Assembly (NCBI GenBank): GCA_905250075.1
Contig: CAJNOP010000353.1
Span: 1 to 64,000, forward strand
Length of the DNA: 64,000 nucleotides
Source of the DNA: Rotaria sp. Silwood1
Taxonomy: Eukaryota > Rotifera > Eurotatoria > Philodinida > Philodinidae
Reading direction: 5' to 3'
Shown: piece after piece, positions 47,886 to 61,027 of the stretch
How the letters are laid out: each line of letters begins with the position of its first letter
How positions within the stretch are numbered: the stretch's first letter is position 1
The notes under the pieces: generated by a model
Databases searched by the model: none
What the model saw: the letters and a program-made list of their open reading frames with translations, nothing else
Told to the model about the DNA's origin: nothing
Translations under genes and position numbers: made by a program

Positions 47886-49567
47886 ATGAGAGCATAATAT
47901 TTAAAAAAATATTCGTTGTGCATTAGTATAAGATATTAATTGTATTGAAAAACGGTACCATTCAACGTGAACAGATTTATTTCATTCAAATTCAAGAATT
48001 AATTCTGATGAACGTTTTTAAGTACCAATATTAAGTGATGGATAAATAGATTCAACAGAAATTTCTCGAGACACAAAAATAAAAACAACAAAATATTATT
48101 TCATTTATGAACAGAAATTTTGAAATATTGTTAAAAACATGGTAGAAGACGAAAAATACATGTTTTCGATTAATGAAATTGACCAAAGATAAAGTTAGAG
48201 ATTCTCTGATAATCGTTAAATTGTTCTTTAAATTGACAAGTACTTTATTAAGTAATAATCAAATGGTGGTTGGAGACAAATGATCAGACATAGTGATTGA
48301 TATGATTATTCACATTTATGATTGTTGACAACAGTAGAATAGTTTGAGAGAAGTCTTCTCTCATTGATTTCGCCCTATTGACAGTATAGAAGACGTTTAC
48401 AAGAATTTATATTCAACGGTTGTTTTTTTTTTTGAGTTATGACCATTTCAATAAGCTTTCCTAAAGAAAACTCATGATCTCCTTCAAATCATCTTCAACA
48501 TCGATTTTCAAATTTAAATTTAAAATTTGTACAAATAAAATTCTCAACGAGATTAGTTCATTGTCTATAAGTCAGATTATCTAGTGTCTCCTAGTCTAAG
48601 CTTTAAACATAAGATCGCAGTTTGCTTTTACGCATAGTAAAATTTTCAATATTGATTCTTGAGAATAAGAGATACACGAATATCTGATACTATCATAACG
48701 AGATAGGATATGAGTATAAGAACATGGAATGTGAGTAACATTACACTCTCATTCTTATTAAGGTTTTGACAGACTTGGAAAATTATTTTAGATATTTGTA
48801 TTGTAGTATTTCTATTGAATTATTCGCAATTTACGAACTTTGTACAACGAGATTTTCTGGAGTACATTAAGCTATTAATTTGTAAGCAATTGCATATATA
48901 TATATATCGTATTCATTAGATTATATACTGTTGTTATTAAGCATTCAATTCTGTTGATATTCTAATATCATTAAACTAGATTTTTGTTTTGAAGAATAAT
49001 ATGTTCGAAGTATATGAAGAGAAGTGTGTTTGATTGTAATAGCTGTATATCAACTGCATATGAGAATATCGATTGCAATTTGTTGCTTTAAAGATTTTTA
49101 TTAGTATACATTAATACATGACCATAACATATTACGTGTCTCAAAACAAAAATAATTTGATTTATTTCTACTACGATTTGCTTTTCGATATCTTTTGAAG
49201 TATAAATAGTTTTGATGTTATTTCACAAGCAATATGCACTTTAAGCAAACCATTCTGGCAAATTGTTTCGTGCGCAACATGTGCACCTTATATAAATATG
49301 TTCGCGATAGAGCGTGTAATGAAAAAAACTAAAAAGAAAAAGTAACAACTACACAAAATAACGAGTGATAAGAAACGAATAAATTCGTCTTGCTGCAACC
49401 GTAAAAAAAAAGAATCATTCACCAAAACAAGCAGGCAATATTACATATACAATACCATATCTATTCAGCAGGACCTCAAGACAAAATTTTCTTTATTGAT
49501 TGGTTTTTGTTCATTTCGTTCTTGTGAGTAACTTATCAGAATAACACTAAGATCAGAAATAAGTTTA
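47886..49567. other. Intergenic, nothing recognised
   Basis: AT-rich, with a short (AT)n run near 48896-48907. No gene or repeat family recognised. Confidence 0.4.
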
Positions 49568-49821
49568 TTAACCCCTTCGGGACGGATCACGTATATATAC
49601 GTGATGGCTCTGCACGAACTTATAATTCACTTATAAGTGTCTTTTATAATATGTCTCTGGTCTGTTTGAGAACGGTGATCATGGATCGACATTGCTCTCA
49701 TCTCCCGTGGTATCTTTTCTTTACATGGTCAAAAAAATAGTATAAGAAACACCTATAAGTGAATTATGAGTTCATCCAGAGTCGCCACGTAAACATACTT
49801 GACCCGTCCCGAAGGGATTAA
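49568..49821. mobile_element. PiggyBac-like MITE with TTAA ends
   Basis: TTAA at 49568-49571 and 49818-49821 flank inverted termini CCCCTTCGGGACGG and TCCCTTCGGGACGG (right end read inward). The arms extend about 75 bp (for example TAATTCACTTATARGTGT). The TTAA target and CCCTT-type ends are those of piggyBac transposons. A perfect CACGTATATATACGTG palindrome sits in the left arm. No transposase, so non-autonomous. Confidence 0.85.
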
Positions 49822-50719
49822 ATAATGCACACATATCGTTAACATGATCTACGCATTAGACATGATGAAAACAGACTTGAAATCGATTCCAATGATCGAG
49901 TTATCTTTTGAACGATCGATTGATAAATGTTTGATAGTTCGTAGCATAGGTGCAGACTCTGTCCCAAAAATGAAAAATTTTCCCGTCTGATACAAGGTTC
50001 GATACACAGGTTGTTAAATGAGCAGTTAGGCAATCAGTTAACTACAGAGATCTTAAGAAACCCTTTCCAAAAGTAATTTTGTATAACTTCACTATTAATT
50101 GAGCTATATTGCCTAATTTCTTTTATATGATAAATGAGTCCGTCCAGCTTTTGTTTTTATGAACAAACTTTAAAAGCACCCTTCAGCGATATCATCTGCA
50201 GTAGTAAAAGAACAATTTGCATTTTCTTCTATTTCAAGAAAACTGTATATAGAAGTTCTTTTCAATGATTTCAATTCTCAGTTTTATTTAGATGCCGGAA
50301 TCATTCAGACCTTGAATAGTTGTGTCATAGAGATTTGTTTTGATACATTCTCATCAAAAGAAATCGAATAGTGTCAAGTCAAGTTACTGTGAAGTTCATG
50401 AGATGAGTGAATTTGTAACGAATAAACTGTCAGAAATTTTAGTCCATATATGCAATAATCGTTTTCATGCTGCATTTTTTTGAACGTTTTCGGATGACAA
50501 TCGAGAACCACAATTAACATGTGAAAACGATCGAAATTTCTATAGTGCTATCACGCGGTATTTTCATGTTTTTTGTCTGCTTGCGTGGTATATTTAAAAA
50601 ACAAGTGGATAAAATTAAACCATAGAAAACTCAAAAGTGGATATTGTTGTATTAAACTTTATTTTAGTTACTCTTAGATTGGGAAGTATAAGAAAAAGAA
50701 CGTTAGTTGCACTCCAAAT
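49822..50719. other. Intergenic upstream of ART-TPR gene
   Basis: Nothing recognised. It should hold the promoter of the gene at 50720. Confidence 0.35.
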
Positions 50720-53335
50720 ATGGCAACAGCTAATAGGTTGGACTTATTATTATCAACAACAACGACTGACAAGGATGACAAAAACTTTGAAATATTTTCG
50801 TTAATTTGGCTTGAAAAAGATGTAAATGCTAATGAAAATAATCGGAAAACACAACAAAAACTGAGAAAATCAATTAATTTTATTAAAACATTTGATGATG
50901 TTAAAAAATGTGAACAATGGATTGGACGAAGAATACAACAGAGTGCAGAAGAGAAAATCATATTAATTGTTTCTGACAGTTATGGATGTGAAATTGTGCC
51001 ACGTATTTATGAATTACCACAATTGGTTGCGATCTATGTCTATTGTCGAGGCAAAATGACAAATAAAAAATGGTTAGAAAATTATAAACAGAAAGTAAGT
51101 TTGTAATCAAAACTTAGTAGTAAGACATAGTATCGTTCTCATTGTTCGATAACTATAATTTGAATCATACTTTACAGTAAATTCTAAAATATAAAGGAAC
51201 TTTGTGATTGTCACGTTTGGATAAAAGTAGACTTTCAAATCTTTCAGAACATATCAAAGTTGTCAATTTAGCACATCTCAGCAGGGGGTACGAAATATCT
51301 GTGTTTTATCATTTTCATGTATTTTTTGAAGATAGACATACACTGAGCTGCCAAAGGGCTAGCTCGTTATTCGTCATTGAGATCTCAGTAGGTGGCCAAG
51401 GTTCAGATAATTTAATTTATGTTTAAGATTGCACCCGGAATATGTATCAATTACATGTGTAGTTCATTTGACATCTTCTGTATGTTCGTAGTCTTTATTC
51501 TTTTACAACTAAATATATGTTCTGTCTGAAACTCATATTGGACCATTTCTATCAATTCTCTATGAATCATTTCCTCAACTTGCACAAAATATTTTTTTAT
51601 TTTTCATGAAACAATAAAGAATGACATTTCGTCGTTGTTTAACGACGATGACGATCAAAAATTGAACACACCTACAGATTAATTTAGGTTTGTGGGATCA
51701 TTACAAAGTCTGATGAATTAGTGACAAAAATATCAAATGATCAAAATGAACGTGAAATGTTAGAAGCAATCAGTAGTAGTTCTATGTCCAGTTTTACAAG
51801 TAGTGTTGCTGCAGCTGCTTCTTATTCTTCATTCACTGATACCAAACAAAACTCATCTACTGAATTAAATGGTGACTTCTTATGGTCACAAGTATGTATC
51901 GAAGTACTATTAAGAATGAAACGTAGAGATAATGATCGTGAAGAATTAATTAATTTATGTAAACAAATATACGATGGAAATAAATTGGAGTTAAGAAATG
52001 TTGAAGAATTTGAACAGACCTACACGCCAGAGACAGCTGTGTGGTGGTATACAAAACAGTGTTTTCTCTACAAACTGTTAAACAAAGCTCTCAGGGCACA
52101 GGACATTGATATGTTGATTGCATTTCGATTTTTTATCAGTGACTTGTATCAACAGTTAAAAGAATTATATTTGATGACTAGTCATCTTGAATCGATTACA
52201 CGTGTCTATCGTGGTCAAGCTTTACCAACTCACGAACTTGATGGAATAAAATCGATTATTGGCCAACATTTATCATTAAATAGTTTCCTTTCAACATCAT
52301 TGGATCGAGAAGTGGCACTTAGATTTATTCCATCGATTCCTACTGCAAATAAGGAAAAGATACTTTTTGAAATTGATATTGATCCCTTAGTTAAAAATGT
52401 GAAACCATATGCAAATATTTCTTCGTATAGTTATTTCCAAACAGAAGCCGAAGTTCTATTTATGTTAGGATCTATCTTCAAAATACAAAGTATTACGAAA
52501 CAAGATGATGTGTCAATCATTAACATTCGATTGGAAAGTGAATATGATGCAGAATTAAAACAGTTGTCGGATTATATGAAGCACAATTTAGATGAAACAC
52601 CAAGTCTCGTTACCTTAGCTGACCTATTGTTACGAATGGCTGAATATGACAAAGCATTAAAATGTTACGAACGAGTATTGAAGGAATTGGATGATAAAGA
52701 TAAAAATACTGTACAAGCTGCACGATGTTTTACAGGTAACAATACGAGAATAAAGAGGCAAAAAAATGACACTTTCATGATATGATTTTTCTATTGTAGG
52801 CATTGGTAGAGTGGCTAATTTTGTAAAAAAATACGATCTATCAATTGAATATCATGAAAAAGCATTAATGATTGATTTGTCACTACCGAATAATGATTAT
52901 AACGTAGCTGGAACTTATAATAATTTGGCAAATGCATATAAGGACCGACGCGATCATCAGATAGCATTGAAATATTTTTATAAATCACTAGAAATCAATA
53001 AAAAAATTAACAGTGATGATAATCTTGAAGTTGCACGATTATATTTTAATATTGGTAACACATACCAATATCAACAAAAGTACGATGATGCTCTTTTGAA
53101 TTTACAGAGAACATTAGAAATTCGTCAAAAATATTTGCCACCTCATCATTATGAAATAGCGACAACATTGACCAATATTGGTAAAGTTTATTATAAAAAA
53201 CACAATTATAAAATTGCGTTGGACTACTTCTTAAAAGCAGATAAAATCTATTGTCATTCACTGCCTTCAACACATCCTGATGTAGGTCAAAATTATTATC
53301 TTATCCAAGAGATTCGCAGATTAATATCACAATAA
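50720..53335 (+). CDS. ADP-ribosyltransferase-TPR protein
   Basis: Exons 50720-51094, 51688-52735 and 52800-53335 give 652 residues in one frame (introns 593 and 64 nt, GTAAGT and GTAACA donors). Residues about 20-120 form an alpha/beta receiver- or TIR-like domain opening FSLIWLEKD. The same layout opens the protein at 58028. The ART core spans about 240-400: WWYTKQCFLYKLLNKALR, Arg in TRVYRGQAL (about R300), NSFLSTSLDRE (STS about 327-329) and TEAEVLFML (E-x-E about 378-380). The full R-S-E triad predicts arginine-directed mono-ADP-ribosylation. The C-terminal 250 residues are five or so TPRs of kinesin-light-chain type (NNLANAYKDRRDHQIALKYF), a protein-interaction scaffold. No signal peptide, so probably cytoplasmic. 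The frame is intact. Related to 58028 but with diverged rather than uniform TPRs. Confidence 0.85.
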
Positions 53336-54181
53336 AACATTAACTAATCGAAAATGTATACTAAGATAGTCAAAGCTTTTCATTATATATAGAGATGAAG
53401 TCCCTTTCATATTTTTGATCATCTGAAACCAAAACTGTAGCAGCAGAACCATACCTACGAAAATGTTCCTTCAATTTTTTTATAATTCGTGCAGGGTTAA
53501 CAAACCACCTTGAAAGAGAGACACAACGGGTTTAATTAAACCTTGACGATATAGAATCCATTGAAAATTGAAAATATCACATCGCCATGTCTACTACGCG
53601 TCGACGGAGTAAGTTCGAGAAAGGATGAGTGTGGGTGTGGGTGTTGCATTTGATAGCTCTTGTAATTATATATATCAGTCGTAGGTTACGTTGCAAACCT
53701 TTCGATAAGTTCATTGGTTGGTTGATGAGACTAGACTGTCCGTTCTGCAATGCGTATCATCGTCGCAAACAACATTCAACCCTTTAAGATTGACCATAGC
53801 ATTAAATAAATCATGCGTAACAGTACGATTCTCCATTCGAATACAGAATATTTCAGTTGTTACGACCAGTTGTGAAGGATTCAATTGAAATCATTGCTAT
53901 CTACTAAGACACTGTAACTGTGTACGACATCGAGAAGATCAGCATTGTACTATTAATAGATATCTTATAGCAATGTGTTGCATGGGGAAAAGATTGATAA
54001 CCACCAGTTGCAGAAATCTTGTCAAGAATCAAACAGTAACTAGAACAGCCAAATCTTATGAGTTACACGGCATGTATTTGGTGATATTGATAGTGCAATC
54101 ATCAGCACGTCACACTAGCTCCATGCCTTTGTTTGTTTATCTTTGTCTACATAAAAATGTATTCTTCAATAACTTCCTGAT
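53336..54181. other. Intergenic with single-arm G-rich repeat
   Basis: A G-rich stretch GAGTGTGGGTGTGGGTGT at 53627-53644 has no C-rich partner. No gene recognised; an 88-codon ORF (53973-54239) runs into the next hairpin. Confidence 0.35.
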
Positions 54182-54272
54182 AGGGTGTGAGCGTGGATGT
54201 GGCCGTGGATGGGTTTGGGTGGGTGTGGGTGTGACATGATAGGAATGAAGAGAAATATCACACCCACACCCA
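54182..54272. repeat. Telomere-like inverted repeat 11
   Basis: G arm of about 50 bp (AGGGTGTGAGCGTGGATGTG and onwards to 54233) and C arm ATCACACCCACACCC (54257-54271). Strongly unequal arms. Confidence 0.75.
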
Positions 54273-54700
54273 TTTTATAGAGCAGAAAATTCTCTGTTTT
54301 GAATATTAAATGAGATTTTTAGAAAAAAAAGTGGCTTATTTAATTTGCGACACCCGATATAATCAATTTAATGATATGACATATATTTTTTGACACTTTT
54401 TTTTGTATTTTGTTAAAAAATGAAGATGAATTATTTTGCAGTTGAGAAACATAACTTCAATTTATTTGTTTTTATTAATATAGAGAAAAAAACATAAGCT
54501 AAAATCGAACTGACATAAAATAAATAAAAAAAAAGATAAAAAAGAAACTGGCCCACTGATTCTTTTTAAAAAGTGATATATTTCATAAAGAATATGAAAG
54601 AATTTTTATCGTTATCAAATGCAATATCATCAAATGACAAAGTAAAACTCTATTACAAGTGAATAAACACACATGTATTCAATATTTAGTTGAAAGAAAA
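54273..54700. other. Upstream of cathepsin-like gene
   Basis: AT-rich; presumably the promoter and 5' UTR of the next gene. Nothing specific visible. Confidence 0.35.
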
Positions 54701-55913
<1,213 letters not shown>

Positions 55914-56632
55914 TCGAATATATTGAAATATTTCATCTTATTTATAAATAAAATATTTTCCTCATCAAAATATTCTCATTAGTTATACATTTCAATTTGA
56001 AATCAAATAAAGACATTATTATGTCTGAAGCGGTTGAACCAGTTCAAATCCTAAGTGTATTTCTTTTGCGAAAAAATTTTCCACGAGACGATACTTAATG
56101 ATCATTTTATAATAAGAGCAACATTAGAGAAAAGGAAAATTGTATCTTGAGTTAATAAGAAAAATATGACATTTTTGACAAAATATTCACTTGATATTTA
56201 TCATACCTGATTAATGGGAAGTCTGCAGCAACGAATTTTTCATTGGTTACCTTTGAAGAGTTGAGTAACGTGCTATTTCGGTTCATAGTATTTTGATAGT
56301 GTTGCATTTTTGACGCTGTTCTCCTTCATTTGTTCAATGCACTGATCCTCACAAGCAACCGCACGCTGCCAACGATCATGTAGACTCTGTATGCCTTTAG
56401 ACAAAAACAACTTCAAATTAAGGTCATTCAAGTATCAAAAATCTTTCGTCCCTTTTACACGGTCGAGATAAGTCGCATCTTATTTTCGTCGGTTACGTAC
56501 ATTCCTTTGCTTAACTCGTCGATTTTATTTTTGTCATTAATTAATTATTTCGCACAATTTTCAAATTATTTTTGGAAATATTAATTAAGGTAATTATCTC
56601 CAGGTGTTTTTGCATTAGGTGATATCTTAATT
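55914..56632. other. Intergenic / possible 5' part of a retrotransposon
   Basis: Nothing recognised by eye. The stretch just before 56633 would be the 5' UTR of the retroelement if that call is right. Confidence 0.3.
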
Positions 56633-57177
56633 ATGCCTCCAAAAAAAGGAGAGACAGGTGCTAATAAACAAAGGCAAAATAGTGTTAATTCTATTAACAT
56701 ACAACAAGGTCAAACAGCAGTAGCTAATGTTGGAGGAACAATGGCCATGAGTCATAGTCCAAGAACAAAGGCTTCTGCGGGAACAAAGGCTTCTGTAGGA
56801 ACAAAGACACGAGCAAAGGTCCAATCAAAGTTTAGCTTTGCCCCTTCAATTGTACAGGGCGTGAAGCTAAACAAACTACAATTAAATGACGCTGTTAAGC
56901 AGAATTTAATAGGCTCACGAATTTCTGATATTCAGCTAAGTCGATCAGGTAGTTTCACATTATATGCAAGCGATGTTAGTTCGTTTAATCACCTTTTAAA
57001 TGAGCTGACACCAATTCTTGCCACAAGTGGTCAGGCTACAGCAAAAATATATGTACCCCGAACTATACAACGTATTAAAGATACGGAAAAAGTCGCGTTT
57101 GTTAAAAACGTTGACATCGAAATTCCTGAAAGTCGAATAATTAAAGCTTTAAAGAACGTTGGACTTGATGCTATTGC
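56633..57177 (+). mobile_element. Truncated retrotransposon ORF1-like (gag-like) frame
   Basis: About 180 codons from MPPKKGETGANKQRQN. A basic, low-complexity N-terminus carries a short repeat (TKASAGTKASVGTKT). A folded part follows (KLNKLQLNDAVKQNLIGSRI, then ILATSGQATAKIYVPRTIQR) with an RRM-like stretch VAFVKNVDIEIPESRIIKAL. This layout is typical of the nucleic-acid-binding ORF1 of non-LTR retrotransposons. There is no reverse transcriptase. The frame is cut at about 57177 after KNVGLDAIA, where telomere-like repeat begins without any spacer. Which retrotransposon clade it belongs to cannot be said; a cellular RNA-binding protein fragment is an alternative. Confidence 0.5.
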
Positions 57178-57597
57178 GTGTGGATGTGGGTGTGTGGGCG
57201 TGGGTGGGTGTGGGTGTGGGTGTGGGTGTGGGTGGGTGTGGATGTGGGTGGGTGGGTGTGGATGTGGGTGGGTGGGTGTGTGGGATGTGGGTGTGGGTGG
57301 GCGGGTGGGTGAGGTGTGGTTGTGTGGGCGTGGGTATGGGTGGATGTGAGTCGGTGTGTGAGGTGTGTGTGCATGTAGGGTGTGAGTGGGGGTGGATGTG
57401 GGCCTTTTCGTCAAAAACACCCACACCCCACCCACACCCACACTCACCCATACCCATACCCACACTCACACTCACCCACACCCATACCCACACCCACACC
57501 CCGCACCCACACCCCAGCCACACCAACACCCACACCCCACTCCCACACCTATCCACACCCACACACTCACACCCACCCATACCCACACCCATACCCT
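57176..57597. repeat. Large head-to-head telomere-like array (inverted repeat 12)
   Basis: About 235 bp of degenerate TGTGGG/GGGTGTGGGTG units on the plus strand (57176-57410) is followed by a short junction (CCTTTTCGTCAAAAA) and about 180 bp of the C-rich inverse (57416-57597). This is the largest of the twelve. Long ORFs through it on both strands (Gly/Val/Trp or His/Pro/Thr runs) are repeat artefacts. Confidence 0.9.
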
Positions 57598-58027
57598 TAA
57601 AATCGACTGTCTTTATGCTTGTTTTCGTTGGAATTATCAGAAGATCTTTAGAAAGATGAAAATAATCAAAGTACGCATGGCAGTGTTCTTTTTCGTTCCT
57701 ATCAGACAGAAAAATGGTTGCTTGTAACTCGCTGAAAAGCAGCAACGCAATCCATGTCGACACTGAATCCCTTTCTTTTTCGTTTCTTCTTTACAACTGA
57801 ATTTTCACCTGCGACTACCTACAATTTGCAATTCAATGTCAATAAACAAAAGCACATTTGGCGTCGTAAAAAAATCGAAGAAAAAAAGATCCTTGCTGCA
57901 TCAATAGAAAAAATTATTTCTCCTTGAATTTAACACAATTTCTCTCCATTCTTGATTTTTTTATCAAGCGGCAAATAAATTCAAAATAAGTGGGCAAAAA
58001 TGAAATGATACGCTTTCTACATCCACA
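57598..58027. other. Upstream of the second ART-TPR gene
   Basis: No feature recognised. It should hold the promoter of the gene at 58028, placing that promoter within 450 bp of the telomere-like array. Confidence 0.35.
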
Positions 58028-61027
58028 ATGGATATCACAACAAATGTGACACCATTACCGAACGTCATGGAACCAACACAATGTGTGACTAAAAGCTATG
58101 TGATTATCTGGATCGATGAGAATATTGACCTCAACAGTGAAAATTGTAAAACTACACTCACACAGCTACAAAACGTGACCGATGAGGTGTATATTTTCAC
58201 CCAACCCGACGAAGGTGTAGATTTTCTCACTGACACCAATGATCAAAAAGCATTTCTCATTCTGTCAAACACTAAGGATCAAGATATTATACCCATCGTC
58301 CATGATATTCCTGGTGTCGCCAGTGTTTACATCTTCTGCAACAGAGACGCCCTAATCCACAATTGGAACAAGATTTCGAGCAAAATTAAAGGCATATATA
58401 CAGATATCACCCGTCTCTGTAAGGCACTGCGAGATGCCATCAAACAATGTTACCAAAACGATATCGCCATGAGTTTTGTCAGCGGCAACCCAGATTGTTC
58501 AAAGATAAATCTTGATCAACTAGAACCATCATTTATGTACACACAATTGTTTAAAGAAATTATTCTTGAAATCGATCATAGTAAAGAAGAAATCAAAGAT
58601 TTTATTCAATTTTGGCGTGACAAATCTAAAGACAATAAGACAATATTGAATACCATCAAAGAGTTCGAGAAGGATTATAGCCCCCAGAAGACAATTTCGT
58701 GGTACATCCATGCGCCTTTTGTCTATCAGACACTTAACTGGTCACTTAGGACACTGGACACACAAACAATAAAGAAAATGAGCTTCTTTATTCGAGATCT
58801 TCATTGCCAGCTCGAACAATTGCACAAAAAACAATTTAGAACAACAAATAGCGAAGATTTTGTTGTTTACAGAGGCCAAGGATTGTCCAAAGTCGACTTC
58901 GCGAAACTCAAGCAAACCAAGAGTTGTCTCCTGTCCTTTAATAACTTTTTATCGACCAGCCGGAATCGCGATGTCTCCCTCGTATTTGCCGAAAGTAACG
59001 CACTAGAACCCGACTTCGTCGGAATTCTCTTCACAATGATGATTAAAACATCACTTCCGTCAGCTCCATTTGCGACCATCACAGAGATGAGTCGATTTCA
59101 CGATGAAGAAGAAATTCTCTTTTCTATGCACACGGTTTTTCGTGTCAACGAACTCACGCAGCTGCAGAACAACACAAACTTATGGGAAGTAAAAATCACT
59201 CTCAGCAACGACAACGATCCGCAACTATCTGCTCTGACACATTATATACGGCAAGAAATCGCCGGAACTGGCTGGGATCGTATGGCTCATCTGATGCTCA
59301 AGCTCCATAACTACACCACAGCTGAGGAACTATGTAATCAACTACTTCTGACATCGTCTACTCTCATTGAGCGCGCCGCTGTACTGCACAAACTTGGAGC
59401 GATCGAATATCAACGAGGTGACTATTCGAAAGCACTTTCATCGTACGAAAGATCACTTGAAATTAAGAAAATAGCTCTCCCTCCGAATCATCCTGACTTG
59501 GCTGCATCTTATAACAACATTGCTTCAGTGTATTCTCACATGGGCGAGTACTCCAAAGCATGTTCATCGCACCAAAGATCAATTGAAATCCGAAAAATAG
59601 CTCTCCCTCCGAACCATCCTGACTTGGCTGCTTCCTATAACAACATCGCTTCAGTGTATTCTCACATGAGCGAGTACTCCAAAGCACTTTCATCGTACGA
59701 AAGATCACTTGAGATTCGAAAAATAGCTCTCCCTCCGAATCATCCTGACTTGGCTGCTTCCTACAACAACATCGCTGCAGTGTATGATAAAATGGGCGAG
59801 TATTCGAAAGCACTTTCATCGTACGAAAGATCACTTGAAATCCTCAAAATAGCACTCCCTCCGAATCATCCTGACTTTGCTGGTTCCTACAGCAACATCG
59901 CTTCAGTGTATTCTCACATGGGCGAGTGCTCAAAAGCACTTTCATCGTACGAAAGATCACTTGAAATCTTCAAAATAGCTCTCCCTCTAAATCATCCTGA
60001 CTTGGCTGCTTCCTACAACAACATCGCTGCAGTGTATTCTCACATGGGTGAATACTCGAAAGCACTTTCATCGTACGAAAGATCACTTGAAATCCGAAAA
60101 ATAGCTCTTCCTCCGAATCATCCTGACTTGGCTAGTTCCTACAACAACATTGCTGCAGTTTATGATAAAATGGCCGAGTATTCGAAAGCACTTCCATCCT
60201 ACGAAAAATCACTTGAAATCCGAAAAATAGCTCTTCCTCCGAATCATCCTGACTTGGCTAGTTCCTACAACAACATTGCTGCAGTGTATGATAAAATGGG
60301 CGAGCATTCGAAAGCACTTCCATCCTACGAAAAATCACTTGAAATCCGAAAAATAGCTCTCCCTCCGAATCATCCTGACTTGGCTGTTTCCTACAACAAC
60401 ATAGCTTTAGTGTATTCTCGCATGGGCGAGTACTCGAAAGCACTTGCATCGTACGAAAGATCACTTGAAATCCGAAAAATAGCTCTTCCTCCGAATCATC
60501 CTGACTTGGCTAGTTCCTACAACAACATCGCTTCCGTGTATGATAACATGGGCGAGTACTCGAAAGCACTTTCATCGTACGANNNNNNNNNNNNNNNNNN
60601 NNNNNNNNNNNNNNNNNNNNNNNNNNNNNNNNNNNNNNNNNNNNNNNNNNNNNNNNNNNNNNNNNNNNNNNNNNNNNNNNNNNNNNNNNNNNNNNNNNNN
60701 NNNNNNNNNNNNNNNNNNNNNNNNNNNNNNNNNNNNNNNNNNNNNNNNNNNNNNNNNNNNNNNNNNNNNNNNNNNNNNNNNNNNNNNNNNNNNNNNNNNN
60801 NNNNNNNNNNNNNNNNNNNNNNNNNNNNNGCTCTCCCTCCGAATCATCCTGACTTGGGTGCTTCCTACAACAACATCGCTTCAGTGTATGATAACATCGG
60901 CGAGTACTCAAAAGCGCTTTCATCGTACGAAAGATCACTTGAAATTTTTACAAAGTCTCTGCATCCTACTCATCCCCACTTGTTACTTGTGAAAAGAAAC
61001 ATTGAAAAATTAAAGAAGAAGTTTTAA
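58028..61027 (+). CDS. ADP-ribosyltransferase with long kinesin-light-chain-type TPR array
   Basis: An intronless frame of 999 residues, counting about 82 unknown ones at the N gap. Residues about 22-125: alpha/beta receiver- or TIR-like domain opening SYVIIWIDENID. Residues about 215-390: ART core with WYIHAPFVYQTLNWSLR, Arg in VVYRGQGL (R282), FNNFLSTSRNRD (STS 309-311) and FHDEEEILFS (E360-E362). All R-S-E residues are present, so NAD+-dependent arginine ADP-ribosylation is likely. From about 450 to the end: at least 12 TPRs of exactly 42 residues (126 bp), nearly identical (ALPPNHPDLAASYNNIASVY, then S-x-M-G-E-Y-S-K-A-L). The uniform repeats point to recent expansion or gene conversion. 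No signal peptide. Base composition is less AT-rich than the surroundings. Antisense frames with a 42-residue period are shadows. Confidence 0.85.
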   Translation: MDITTNVTPLPNVMEPTQCVTKSYVIIWIDENIDLNSENCKTTLTQLQNVTDEVYIFTQPDEGVDFLTDTNDQKAFLILSNTKDQDIIPIVHDIPGVASVYIFCNRDALIHNWNKISSKIKGIYTDITRLCKALRDAIKQCYQNDIAMSFVSGNPDCSKINLDQLEPSFMYTQLFKEIILEIDHSKEEIKDFIQFWRDKSKDNKTILNTIKEFEKDYSPQKTISWYIHAPFVYQTLNWSLRTLDTQTIKKMSFFIRDLHCQLEQLHKKQFRTTNSEDFVVYRGQGLSKVDFAKLKQTKSCLLSFNNFLSTSRNRDVSLVFAESNALEPDFVGILFTMMIKTSLPSAPFATITEMSRFHDEEEILFSMHTVFRVNELTQLQNNTNLWEVKITLSNDNDPQLSALTHYIRQEIAGTGWDRMAHLMLKLHNYTTAEELCNQLLLTSSTLIERAAVLHKLGAIEYQRGDYSKALSSYERSLEIKKIALPPNHPDLAASYNNIASVYSHMGEYSKACSSHQRSIEIRKIALPPNHPDLAASYNNIASVYSHMSEYSKALSSYERSLEIRKIALPPNHPDLAASYNNIAAVYDKMGEYSKALSSYERSLEILKIALPPNHPDFAGSYSNIASVYSHMGECSKALSSYERSLEIFKIALPLNHPDLAASYNNIAAVYSHMGEYSKALSSYERSLEIRKIALPPNHPDLASSYNNIAAVYDKMAEYSKALPSYEKSLEIRKIALPPNHPDLASSYNNIAAVYDKMGEHSKALPSYEKSLEIRKIALPPNHPDLAVSYNNIALVYSRMGEYSKALASYERSLEIRKIALPPNHPDLASSYNNIASVYDNMGEYSKALSSYXXXXXXXXXXXXXXXXXXXXXXXXXXXXXXXXXXXXXXXXXXXXXXXXXXXXXXXXXXXXXXXXXXXXXXXXXXXXXXXXXXXALPPNHPDLGASYNNIASVYDNIGEYSKALSSYERSLEIFTKSLHPTHPHLLLVKRNIEKLKKKF
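60583..60829. other. Assembly gap inside TPR array (247 N)
   Basis: The gap lies within the 126-bp coding repeats and keeps frame at its stated size. The true repeat number is unknown. Confidence 0.95.

Noticed and set aside
53627-53644. Single G-rich telomere-like stretch as a hairpin
   Set aside because: No C-rich partner within several hundred bases; likewise the stretches near 25992 and 41955.
57031-57763. Several long ORFs on both strands through 57.0-57.8 kb (Gly/Val/Trp, His/Pro/Thr rich)
   Set aside because: They are translations of the telomere-like repeat, open only because its units lack stop codons.
59463-60938. Antisense ORFs with a 42-residue period under the TPR array
   Set aside because: They mirror the 126-bp coding repeat of the plus-strand gene and have no independent signal.
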